Shown here one piece after another: positions 18,190-26,546 of a stretch of 64,000 nt of DNA. Where the stretch lies: assembly GCA_014075215.1 (NCBI GenBank), contig CP046177.1:4216501-4280500 (forward strand). The letters run 5' to 3'. The notes under the pieces were generated by a model. The model ran no database searches. It saw only the letters and a program-made list of their open reading frames with translations, and had not been told where the DNA came from. The position numbers and the translations under genes were made by a program. This stretch comes from Flavobacteriaceae bacterium. GTDB lineage: Bacteria > Bacteroidota > Bacteroidia > Flavobacteriales > Flavobacteriaceae. Positions within the stretch are counted from its first letter, which is position 1, and every line of letters begins with the position of its first letter.

Positions 18190-18382
18190 GGTTTTATATA
18201 TAATTGCTATTCAAATAGATCAATTTATTAGATCATTGCCAAAAAGTAATTTTCAAATAGTAAAAATTACATTAAATATAGCCATTCCCATTATCGAAGA
18301 TTTTAAAGAAATAACGATTTCCGAAAATATAAAATTAGTAAAGAACAACAATAATAGTCTTTCTCCGGTCTTACTGTTTTAA
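18179..18382 (+). CDS. Hypothetical small protein
   Basis: 67 aa starting in an overlap with the end of the previous gene (ATGCATCTTGAGG). It is beta/hydrophobic in pattern (LYIIAIQIDQFIRSLPKSNF). The frame differs from the upstream one. It may be a coupled partner gene or another piece of the same broken gene. Function unknown. Half of a family B MITE end (GAGACCTTTGCCAAAAT) follows at 18389. Confidence 0.4.
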   Translation: MHLEVLYIIAIQIDQFIRSLPKSNFQIVKITLNIAIPIIEDFKEITISENIKLVKNNNNSLSPVLLF

Positions 18383-18529
18383 ACTCAAGAGACCTTTGCC
18401 AAAATAATTCGCTATTTTTAGTGCTAATATTGATATTCTTCATTCATGTAAATGGATTAAACAGCGGATGAAATAATGAAAAAGACAGGGTGAGTTCACT
18501 ATATTAGTAGCAATGAATGCTCTTAAAAA

Positions 18530-19753
18530 ATGAAAAAAACCATTCTAAACTCATTAGGCCCTGGACTTCTCTTTGCCGGAGCAGCCATCGGGGTTTCTCA
18601 TTTGGTACAATCTACGAAAGCCGTTGCTGACTTCGGTTTTGGCTTACTTTGGGCGTTGTTATTAGTCCATATTTTTAAATATCCGTTTTTTCAATTCGGC
18701 CCGAGATATACTGCCGCTACAGGAGAAACGTTGTTAGACGGTTATAAAAAACTCGGCAAAAGCATATTGATTGCCTATTATATCTTAAGCTTTGCTACCA
18801 TGTTTACTATCCAGGCTGCCGTAACAATAGTAACGGCAGGGCTGGCAATAAATCTTTTCGGGTTTACAGATAATATAGTCACCTGGGCTGCTATCCTCAT
18901 TATTGTTAGTTTTTTTATTTTGGTGATAGGCAAATACAGATTGCTGGATAATTTAATGAAATACATTATTTTCATTTTGACGATCAGTACCGTCATTGCA
19001 GTCATTGTAGCCCTCCTAAATACACAACAAACATTTGACTATGTACAAATACTCCCCAAAGGATCCGCAGGAATTACTTTTTTAATTGCCTTTTTGGGTT
19101 GGATGCCTGCTCCTTTGGATATCTCTATCTGGCATTCTATTTGGTCTGTGGAAAAAGAAAAAACAACGTTTCAAAAAATCAAAGCAAAGCAGGTAATTTT
19201 TGATTTTAATGTAGGATATATCGGTACTCTTTTCTTAGGGGTTTGTTTTGTTTTATTAGGATGTTTGGTGATGTTTCACTCTGGAGAGACCTTTTCAAAT
19301 TCAGGGGGTGCTTTTGCCAATCAACTCATCAGCTTATATACTAGAAATCTGGGCGATTTCTCATATATTTTCATTGCCACGGCAGCATTTACAACCATGT
19401 TTAGTACGGCTATTACTACTTTAGATGCTTCTCCAAGAGTTATGGCAAAAACAACCGATTTGTTAATTGAGAAAAAAACGATTTTCAATTATTGGTTTTG
19501 GATTTTACTGTTGGGGTTAGGCACATTTCTTATTCTAAAATACTTTATCAGTAACATGGGGGCGTTGGTAAAAATTGCCACTGTTTTATCTTTCTTAACT
19601 GCTCCTTTCTATGCCATTTTAAATTATATTTTGATCACTGGGAAATATACCCCAAAAAAATATCACCCTAATATGTATTTGAGAATCTTAAGTTGGATCG
19701 GAATTGCATTTTTAATAGGTTTTAGTATTTGGTTTTTGATAAATACTTACTGA
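18530..19753 (+). CDS. Nramp-family divalent metal transporter (Nramp-related subgroup)
   Basis: 407 aa with about 11 membrane helices. The Nramp signature around helix 1 reads LGPGLLFAGAAIGVSHLVQS: the usual metal-binding DPGN is changed to a GPG...GVSH form. Helix 6 holds FLGWMPAPLDISIWHS in place of the standard MPH motif. These changes are typical of the Nramp-related group found in Bacteroidota, and some of its members may not carry classical Mn/Fe. Substrate therefore uncertain. It stands alone upstream of lipA, same strand. Confidence 0.8.
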   Translation: MKKTILNSLGPGLLFAGAAIGVSHLVQSTKAVADFGFGLLWALLLVHIFKYPFFQFGPRYTAATGETLLDGYKKLGKSILIAYYILSFATMFTIQAAVTIVTAGLAINLFGFTDNIVTWAAILIIVSFFILVIGKYRLLDNLMKYIIFILTISTVIAVIVALLNTQQTFDYVQILPKGSAGITFLIAFLGWMPAPLDISIWHSIWSVEKEKTTFQKIKAKQVIFDFNVGYIGTLFLGVCFVLLGCLVMFHSGETFSNSGGAFANQLISLYTRNLGDFSYIFIATAAFTTMFSTAITTLDASPRVMAKTTDLLIEKKTIFNYWFWILLLGLGTFLILKYFISNMGALVKIATVLSFLTAPFYAILNYILITGKYTPKKYHPNMYLRILSWIGIAFLIGFSIWFLINTY

Positions 19754-19821
19754 ATCATCCCGACTTTTTCTATTTTCGAAAAATAGACTGAAAATCGCTT
19801 ATATTCCGTTACTTTTCTTTG

Positions 19822-19829
19822 TAAATTTG
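19822..19829 (+). promoter_or_regulatory. -7 element of lipA promoter
   Basis: TAAATTTG matches TAnnTTTG, 20 bp upstream of the lipA ATG. No convincing -33 TTTG is visible at the right distance. Confidence 0.4.
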
Positions 19830-19849
19830 CATTTCGATTTAAATTTTTT

Positions 19850-20719
19850 ATGACACAAAGTACTGCTATACTTCCCGAAAGAAAGAAAAAACCGGAATGG
19901 CTCCGTGTAAAACTCCCTGTTGGAAAGAAATATACGGAGCTTAGAGGCTTGGTTGATAAGTATAAATTACATACCATTTGTACAAGCGGAAGCTGCCCGA
20001 ATATAGGTGAATGTTGGGGTGAAGGTACAGCAACTTTTATGATCCTGGGGAATATCTGTACACGCTCCTGCGGTTTTTGTGGTGTAAAGACCGGCAGGCC
20101 GGAAAAAGTTGAATGGGATGAGCCGGAAAAAGTGGCTCGTTCTATCAAAATTATGGGTATTAAACATGCGGTAATTACCTCTGTAGATCGAGATGACTTA
20201 AAAGATGGAGGCTCTATTATTTGGGCTGAAACGGTGAATGCAATCCGCAGAGCGAATCCCGCAACAACCTTAGAAACACTTATTCCTGATTTCCAGGGAA
20301 AAGAAAAATTGATTGATAGAATCATTGAGGTACATCCGGAGGTGGTTTCTCATAATATGGAGACCGTAAGAAGGTTGACTCGCGAGGTTCGTATTCAGGC
20401 AAAATACGATCGTAGTTTGGGAGTTCTAAAATACCTTAAAGAAAACGGCATGAGAACCAAATCCGGAATTATGCTGGGCTTGGGAGAAACTGAAGAAGAA
20501 GTCATTCAAACCATGAAAGATCTTCGTAATGTAGGTTTGGACGTAATTACTATAGGTCAATATTTGCAGCCCAGTAAAAAACACCTCCCTGTAAAAGAAT
20601 TTATTACTCCGGAACAATTTAAAAAATACGAAAACCTGGGTATGGAAATGGGCTTTATGTATATAGAAAGCGGAGCTCTGGTACGCTCTTCGTATAAGGC
20701 ACATAAGCACGCACATTAA
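19850..20719 (+). CDS. lipA: Lipoyl synthase
   Basis: 289 aa radical SAM enzyme that inserts two sulfurs into octanoyl groups on lipoyl-dependent proteins. The auxiliary cluster cysteines are Cys44, Cys49 and Cys55 (CTSGSCPNIGEC). The radical SAM CX3CX2C is Cys70, Cys74 and Cys77 (CTRSCGFC). The C-terminal RSSY serine motif that ligates the auxiliary cluster is present (ALVRSSYKA). Other conserved blocks are TSVDRDDLKDGG and HNMETV. Complete and normal in length. Confidence 0.97.
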   Translation: MTQSTAILPERKKKPEWLRVKLPVGKKYTELRGLVDKYKLHTICTSGSCPNIGECWGEGTATFMILGNICTRSCGFCGVKTGRPEKVEWDEPEKVARSIKIMGIKHAVITSVDRDDLKDGGSIIWAETVNAIRRANPATTLETLIPDFQGKEKLIDRIIEVHPEVVSHNMETVRRLTREVRIQAKYDRSLGVLKYLKENGMRTKSGIMLGLGETEEEVIQTMKDLRNVGLDVITIGQYLQPSKKHLPVKEFITPEQFKKYENLGMEMGFMYIESGALVRSSYKAHKHAH

Positions 20720-21074
20720 AAAACTCAAATTGAATGTCCGTTATGGCACCTAATGTTTTTTTGATTAAATAATTAGATATTCAATTAATTAAAGAATTGA
20801 AAGTTTGAAAGTGTAAAAGCCTATATTTAAACTTTGAGAGCTTGAATATCAGCTTTTTGTTCTATGATAAGTTTTTATCTATAGTACCATAAGAAAAATT
20901 TATTATAAAATACTCATCACCTTAAGAGCATCCTTAAATTGAAATTTTCTAACTTTAAACTATACCAGACATCCAAAATTCAAATATTACTATTTTGAAA
21001 AAATTAACTTTTAATGTTAATATTTTGAAAAAAATATGTTTTTTTAACATAAAATCTAAATAAAATTTATTTTG

Positions 21075-21178
21075 GCATATTACTTGTACAATACACTATA
21101 GCAATAAATTGTTTCGTTGTGTAAATTATTTGAATTAGTTAGTTGACAGGGAAGCTGTCTAAAAGGCAGCTTCTTTTT
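21075..21178 (+). ncRNA. Possible small RNA with intrinsic terminator
   Basis: In the 560-bp gap after lipA, an AT-rich promoter-like stretch (TTTTGGCATATTACTTGTAC, 21070-21089) is followed about 60 bp later by a classical terminator. No ORF lies between. This spacing suggests a short independent transcript; the exact start is a guess. The rest of 20720-21285 shows nothing I can support. Confidence 0.3.
21151..21178 (+). terminator. Intrinsic terminator
   Basis: GAAGCTGTC pairs with GGCAGCTTC (one G-T wobble), TAAAA loop, followed by TTTTT. Confidence 0.7.
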
Positions 21179-21285
21179 CAAATTGATTTTATATCACCTT
21201 ATACCATTTCTCACTTAAATTTACTCACTAAAAATTGCCCTTTTTCGCTTATGCTTTAAAATAAAACGAAACCGTAGCACTGCCT

Positions 21286-22313
21286 TTAGATACAACTTTG
21301 AGTGATGAACTTAGGATATTTGCTTTAGATTCTACTACAATTGGATCAATCCGAAAACTTGCGGAATTTTAAAGATATTATTGAAAACATTTAAGTTGAG
21401 TCAATCGCAAAAGCATCATTCAATAGAGTTTAAAAACTTAATAAACAGTTATTTAATGGATATCCATTTAAAAAAAATCTGAAATGATAAAATTTTTATT
21501 CAAGTCTTTCCCACAACTTTTTTGCTTGACCCCTACAATTTCAACAAGTCTAACTTTATGTAATTGGGCTCAAGGCAAATATTCTAAAGGAGCCGTAAAA
21601 GCACATACGGTATTGAACCTAAAAGGAAGTATTCCCGAGTTTATATTCATCACAGATGGAAAATACCATGATGTAAATGCTCTTGATGAAATAACCTTTG
21701 AAGCTTTTGCTTTCTATGTAATGGATAAAGCTTATATAGACTTCAAAAGACCATATCGTATGAAAAAAGCTGATGTGTTTTTTGTAGTAAGAGCCAAAAA
21801 GAACTTAATGTCCAGAGTTGTGATCTCAAATAAGGTTGATAAATCAACTGGTTTAAGGTGTGATCAGCATATCAAATTAACAGGAGTAAAATCAAGAAAA
21901 CATTATCCTGATAAAATTAGACGTATCAAATATTATGATAAACAGAAAGAGAATACTCTAGTTTTTTTAACCAACAACTTTAAGTTAGAGGCATTAGAAA
22001 TTGCAGAAGTTTATAGATGTAGGTGGCAGATAGAAGTATTCTTTAAGTGGATAAAACAAAACTACAGTTCAAAACACTCTGGGGATATTCTGAAAATGCA
22101 GTCAAAACACATCTATGGATTGCCATTTATGTATACCTAGCAGTTGCCTATCTGAAAAAGCAACTCAAAAATGAACTATTAATCTATGAAATAATGCAAA
22201 TTTTAGGAATTTCAGTTTTCGATAAAACACCTGTAAATCAAATACTTACAAAATTCAAAAATAAAAACGATGTCAAAGAACAGTATAACTTATTTAATAT
22301 CAACGATTTATAA
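21286..22313 (+). pseudogene. IS4-family transposase, interrupted by a MITE and frameshifted
   Basis: The reading frame ELRIFALDSTTI stops at 21342 and resumes after 190 bp of inserted DNA as TISTSLTLCNWAQGKYSKGA, with a duplicated CTACAATT. The DDE region and the IS4 YREK signature (YRCRWQIEVFFKWIK) follow. A frameshift near 22060 throws the C-terminus (LWGYSENAVKTHLWIAIYVY) into another frame to the stop at 22313. The N-terminal part before 21286 is degraded. Dead element. The gap 22314-22522 holds nothing clear. Confidence 0.8.
21343..21532 (+). repeat. 190-bp MITE-like element, family A, copy 2
   Basis: Same length and near-identical sequence to 1958-2147. It is flanked by a perfect 8-bp duplication CTACAATT (21335-21342 and 21533-21540). 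Removing the element plus one duplicate restores the IS4 transposase frame (LDSTTISTS), which fixes the element boundaries precisely. Confidence 0.85.
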
Positions 22314-22522
22314 ATGCAACAGTACTAATCAGAAATGGTATTATTTAGAATTGCTCAATAAACAGCCTTCATTTTTAAGTCAGCATTGAACTAAGGGGTA
22401 AGTAATCCTAATCGTTGATGTTATCATAAAAAATACGGAAATAGTAAATGAGTTCAATAAAAATAGTAGTACCTTTCAAGCTTTAAACAAATTCATTATA
22501 TAGAAATTTTAAAGAATACTAT

Positions 22523-23077
22523 ATGGCGCTAACACCCTCAAACAGTATGGAAAAAGGAGTACCGGCTCCTAATTTTGAATTAATAGATACTATTTCTGAT
22601 AAAGTGGTTTCATTATCAGATATAAAGGGTAAAAAGGGAACTGTGATTATGTTTATATGTAATCATTGCCCGTTCGTACTTCATATAAATGAAGCATTGG
22701 TACGTTTGGCTAATGACTATCAATCCAGAGGAATTGGTTTTGTTGCCATCAGTAGCAATGATGTAGTGAATTATCCGCAAGACGGACCTGATAAAATGAA
22801 ATTGCATGCAATGAATGTCGGATATTCTTTTCCTTATTTATATGATGAAACCCAGGAGGCTGCCAAGGCATACGATGCTGCCTGCACTCCTGATCTATAT
22901 GCTTTTGACAGCAATCTGACATCCGTATACCATGGACAGTTAGACCATTCCAGGCCAGGAAATGGCATTCCCGTAACAGGAAAAGATATGAGAGCAGTTC
23001 TGGATTGTTTATTGAGTAATATCCTCTATACAGGCGATGAGAAACCAAGTATGGGTTGCAATATCAAATGGAAATAA
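22523..23077 (+). CDS. Thioredoxin-fold AhpC/TSA family protein
   Basis: 184 aa. The redox motif is CNHCPF (Cys46, Cys49), typical of the peroxiredoxin-like / thiol-oxidoreductase group often called thioredoxin family protein. Supporting blocks are GKKGTVIMFICNHCPFV, VAISSND and CTPDLYAFD (cis-Pro region). There is no signal peptide, so it is cytoplasmic. Likely a thiol reductase or peroxide-handling protein; the exact partner is unknown. Confidence 0.85.
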   Translation: MALTPSNSMEKGVPAPNFELIDTISDKVVSLSDIKGKKGTVIMFICNHCPFVLHINEALVRLANDYQSRGIGFVAISSNDVVNYPQDGPDKMKLHAMNVGYSFPYLYDETQEAAKAYDAACTPDLYAFDSNLTSVYHGQLDHSRPGNGIPVTGKDMRAVLDCLLSNILYTGDEKPSMGCNIKWK

Positions 23078-23238
23078 TAATACAGCTTGAAAAAGCTTCT
23101 AGTTGGGAATTTGCTAAACCTTTTTAAAACACCGGGAAAACGATCTTGTTTTTTGAGGATAATATTAAACTGTATAAAATAGGAGTAGTTGCTTAAAAGA
23201 TTTCAAAACTAATTAGTACTTTTGTAAAGTAATATACA

Positions 23239-23400
23239 GAGACCTTTGCAAAATTGATTTGACAAAAAAGTTCGACGCCCGAAGAAAATTTTCAACCGGA
23301 ATAACCCATTGGTTTTGAGGATTTAAAATTTTCGAGAAGGAAGAAATTTGAAGCCAAATCAATTTCAATACGGAATATATCACTATTTTGCAAAGGTCTC
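23239..23400 (+). repeat. MITE-like element, family B, copy 3 (162 bp)
   Basis: Terminal inverted repeats GAGACCTTTGCAAAAT and ATTTTGCAAAGGTCTC, flanked by ATACA on both sides (a 5-bp target duplication). The best preserved of the three copies. It ends 17 bp before the next gene. Confidence 0.8.
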
Positions 23401-23417
23401 ATACAATCACAATATAA

Positions 23418-24764
23418 ATGAAGAATATTCTATTAACATTAACAATATTATTGCCTTTTCAATGGGGGCAATCACAAACCTTAAAAGGACAATTAAAGTA
23501 TCATGCGGGGCAACAAATAATGCTTACCGGATTCAATTATTATAAAACTTTTGAGTTGACAAAAACGATTGCAGATAGTTTAGGTAATTTTACCCTTACC
23601 TATCCTAAAGGTTATAGAGGTATGGCAGTGTTAAAAACGCAAAACAACAGTAGTTTGATAGTAGTATTGACAGAGCCTGATATTACCATAAAAGGGACAG
23701 ACCTAAAAGAAGTGGATAGCTTGCATTATATAAATGGCGTACGAAACCAACAGTACGCAAATACGGCAAAAGCATACATACAGCAACAGCAGGTATACAA
23801 AGCATGGCGTTATTTACAGCCAAAATACAAAAATGAAGAATTTTTAAAACCTCATAAAGAAGTTTCCGAACTGATAAATAAAGAAATAAAGCGTATAGAA
23901 GCAGCGGATGACAATATTATAAAAACACTTCCTAAAAACAGCTATTTAAGATGGTTTGTGCCCATGCGAAAACTGGTAAACGATATGCCTGCAACTGCAT
24001 ATAGCTATACCGAACGATTGACTAAAAATATAGAGCAGTTTAGAAATATAGATTTTAACCACCCCAATTTTAAGACCAGTGGTTTATTTAAAGAACTGAT
24101 AGAAGGGCATTATTTGTTGCTGGAAAATATGGGGCAATCTTTGGACAGTATTTATACTCAAATGAATATAAGTACTGATTATATTATTCATAATTTAAAA
24201 GCAGATAACGGAAGTTTATTAAATACGATTTCGGAAAAGCTGTATAAATATTTTGAAAAACGCAGCTTGTTTAAGGCAGCTGCTCATTTGTCTAATCAAA
24301 TGTTGGAGAAAAACCCACATGTACTGAAAGACAGTATAGCAAAGACGATGCAAAAATATCGCAATTTAAAAGCGGGTAACATAGCACCTGATATCCGATT
24401 AAATGCAACTAAAAAACTCAGCGATTACAAACAACCTGTTTTATTGGTATTTGGAGCTAGTTGGTGCCCAAGTTGTAAAGACGGAATTAAAGAGCTTTTA
24501 AAATATTATGAACCCTGGAAAACCAAAAAAAATGTAGAAGTAGTATATATAAGTATAGATACGGATAAAGAAGAATACGAAAAAGCATATCAAAACGTAC
24601 CATGGCATATGTACTGCAATTATAAAGGCCGGGACACGCAGGCAGCTAAAGATTACTTTGTAAATGCTACACCTACTTATTTATTGTTAGACAAAGATCG
24701 TAAGATACTGGTACACCCAAATAGTTTAGGGCATGCGGATGCCTGGGTAAATTATAAACTGTAA
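23418..24764 (+). CDS. TlpA/ResA-like periplasmic thiol-disulfide oxidoreductase
   Basis: 448 aa with signal peptide (MKNILLTLTILLPFQWGQSQ). The N-terminal beta domain (about 21-110) resembles the DUF4369-type domain of Bacteroidota thioredoxins. It is followed by a helical middle and a C-terminal thioredoxin fold with WCPSC (Cys350, Cys353) and cis-Pro419 (ATPTYLLLD). Such proteins reduce disulfides in the periplasm, for example during cytochrome maturation, or serve outer-membrane nutrient systems. The partner is not evident here. Confidence 0.88.
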   Translation: MKNILLTLTILLPFQWGQSQTLKGQLKYHAGQQIMLTGFNYYKTFELTKTIADSLGNFTLTYPKGYRGMAVLKTQNNSSLIVVLTEPDITIKGTDLKEVDSLHYINGVRNQQYANTAKAYIQQQQVYKAWRYLQPKYKNEEFLKPHKEVSELINKEIKRIEAADDNIIKTLPKNSYLRWFVPMRKLVNDMPATAYSYTERLTKNIEQFRNIDFNHPNFKTSGLFKELIEGHYLLLENMGQSLDSIYTQMNISTDYIIHNLKADNGSLLNTISEKLYKYFEKRSLFKAAAHLSNQMLEKNPHVLKDSIAKTMQKYRNLKAGNIAPDIRLNATKKLSDYKQPVLLVFGASWCPSCKDGIKELLKYYEPWKTKKNVEVVYISIDTDKEEYEKAYQNVPWHMYCNYKGRDTQAAKDYFVNATPTYLLLDKDRKILVHPNSLGHADAWVNYKL

Positions 24765-24791
24765 AGAATATTATTGTTTAAATATTCTAAT

Positions 24792-25865
24792 TTAATTTTT
24801 TACATCTAAAGCATCACGTAAAGCATTTCCAATTAGCATAAGTGCCATTACTAAACTCATAATGGCAATTCCGGGAATAATGGCCAAATATGGTTTCCCC
24901 AGAACAATATAATTGTAATGATTTTTAATCATCGCTCCCCACGAAGGAGTAGGAGGCTGTGCACCTATTCCGAGAAAACTCAATCCGCTTTCTATTAAAA
25001 TAGCAGCAGCAAAATTAGCTGACGAAATAACAATGATAGGAGCAATGATATTCGGAAGTATGTGCTGGCGTATAATTCTGAGATTGGAAAACCCCAAAGC
25101 ATTGGCAACCTCAACGTATTGTTGTTGCTTAACACTTATTACCTGGCCTCTCACCACTCTTGCTACTTCCACCCACATAGTTAATCCTACGGCAATAAAC
25201 ACCTGCCAATAACCTTTTCCCAGAGCCAACGTAATGGCAATGACTAATAAGAGTGTTGGAACAGACCAGGTAACAGTAATAAACCACATAATAAAAGCAT
25301 CTGTTTTTCCGCCAAAATAGCCCGCTATAGCTCCGACAGGAATCCCAATACACAGCGAAATAAACACCGCTATAAAACCTATAAAAAAAGAAATACGAGC
25401 CCCGATAATCAGCCTGCTTAGAACATCTCTTCCGTATTTATCCGTACCGAAATGAAAAGTTTTGGTTTTGATATATTTCTTAGAGTTATGATGAATATCA
25501 CTCAGTGCTATTTTCTTGGGAAGTACACTATTGTACACCGTATACTCCATATAATTATCAATTATTTTATACGAAGCGATAGGAATCTCAATACCCGTAT
25601 GTTGTTTTCCGTTTTTTAATATGGAAAGCCATGACTGTTCGATTTTCTTATCCGGAGGCATGGTAAGTATAGTTACTGAAAATCCAGGTTTTTTAGAATG
25701 GATTTCCAAGTGCATCTGATTTGCATTACTACTATTGTCAGGAGCTAAAGTATAACCAAACAATGCTACAAAACCTAAAAACAGTACAAACATCAGGCAT
25801 GCACAACCTATTTTGTTTTGCTTAAATTTTTGAAATGCTAATTGAGAAAGTGATTGCCCGGACAT
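24792..25865 (-). CDS. ABC transporter permease, peptide/nickel type (DppC/OppC-like)
   Basis: 357 aa. An N-terminal membrane helix (IGCACLMFVLFLGFVALFGY) and a periplasmic insertion are followed by the binding-protein-dependent permease domain. The domain has the EAA loop VEVANALGFSNLRIIRQHIL and the C-terminal FLGIGAQPPTPSWGAMI block that marks DppC/OppC proteins. It imports oligopeptides or a similar solute together with a second permease, ATPases and a binding protein. None of these is next to it here. It converges with the TlpA-like gene. Confidence 0.9.
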   Translation of the reverse strand: MSGQSLSQLAFQKFKQNKIGCACLMFVLFLGFVALFGYTLAPDNSSNANQMHLEIHSKKPGFSVTILTMPPDKKIEQSWLSILKNGKQHTGIEIPIASYKIIDNYMEYTVYNSVLPKKIALSDIHHNSKKYIKTKTFHFGTDKYGRDVLSRLIIGARISFFIGFIAVFISLCIGIPVGAIAGYFGGKTDAFIMWFITVTWSVPTLLLVIAITLALGKGYWQVFIAVGLTMWVEVARVVRGQVISVKQQQYVEVANALGFSNLRIIRQHILPNIIAPIIVISSANFAAAILIESGLSFLGIGAQPPTPSWGAMIKNHYNYIVLGKPYLAIIPGIAIMSLVMALMLIGNALRDALDVKN

Positions 25866-25881
25866 TTTTACAAAAATAAAA

Positions 25882-25911
25882 AAACCTAATAAGTTATAAC
25901 TTATTAGGTTT
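25882..25911. terminator. Perfect 30-bp palindrome, terminator-like
   Basis: AAACCTAATAAGTTA and its exact complement TAACTTATTAGGTTT, with A and T runs outside, just upstream of the permease start. It could end transcription from either side. Confidence 0.55.
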
Positions 25912-26050
25912 TTATGGAAATGACATGTTTTTGAACTAAATATATGACAAAAATTGATTTTTAAAACCTGTTAAATCTAAATTTTATATCGAACTCGTTT
26001 AGACTTCTTTGGTTTAACCCGGATTTTTAACATATCCTTAACAATTTCTC

Positions 26051-26241
26051 TATTTAAAAAAATCGACGAAATCTACTTTTTGTTGCATATTTTTAAAAGG
26101 TTTTAAGATTTCTGTTACACTATCTTCAAACAAACTAAAAAAACCTTGCTGATTTCGTAAAAATAAGTTCCCCTCTTGCAAGGTATATTTATATTGTCTA
26201 CTTTTGACATTGCTAATATAATAGACGAAGATTGCTATGAC
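26051..26241 (-). pseudogene. C-terminal fragment of an unrecognised protein
   Basis: On the minus strand a frame without a start reads YGVIAIFVYYISNVKSRQYK and continues with YTLQEGNLFLRNQQGFFSLF to a stop at 26051. Composition and codon use look like genuine coding DNA, and the N-terminus is a membrane-like segment. The part upstream is lost. The rest of the 25912-26546 gap contains no gene that I can support. Confidence 0.4.
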
Positions 26242-26546
26242 CCCATAGTTTTTTCAGAGTTAAGATGAAGACCCCTTGGAGTAGTGTGCTTTTTTCGGCT
26301 GTTTACAGGTATCTGTTCAAATGGTAGCCTGTTGTTGGCATTAGATAACTAAAAATAGTATAAACCCTAAAAAGCTACACTATATGAAAAAAAGCGAAAA
26401 AGTACTGATCAGGCGTACTTTTAGTAACGCTCGGCCGTACTCGAGTCTCAAAAAAAACAAATAGGTTTGTTTTGTTATTTTATAAAACCGCAATATATGA
26501 CAACAGCAAACCAACAACACAGAAGTATCATTTAAAACAAATCAAT

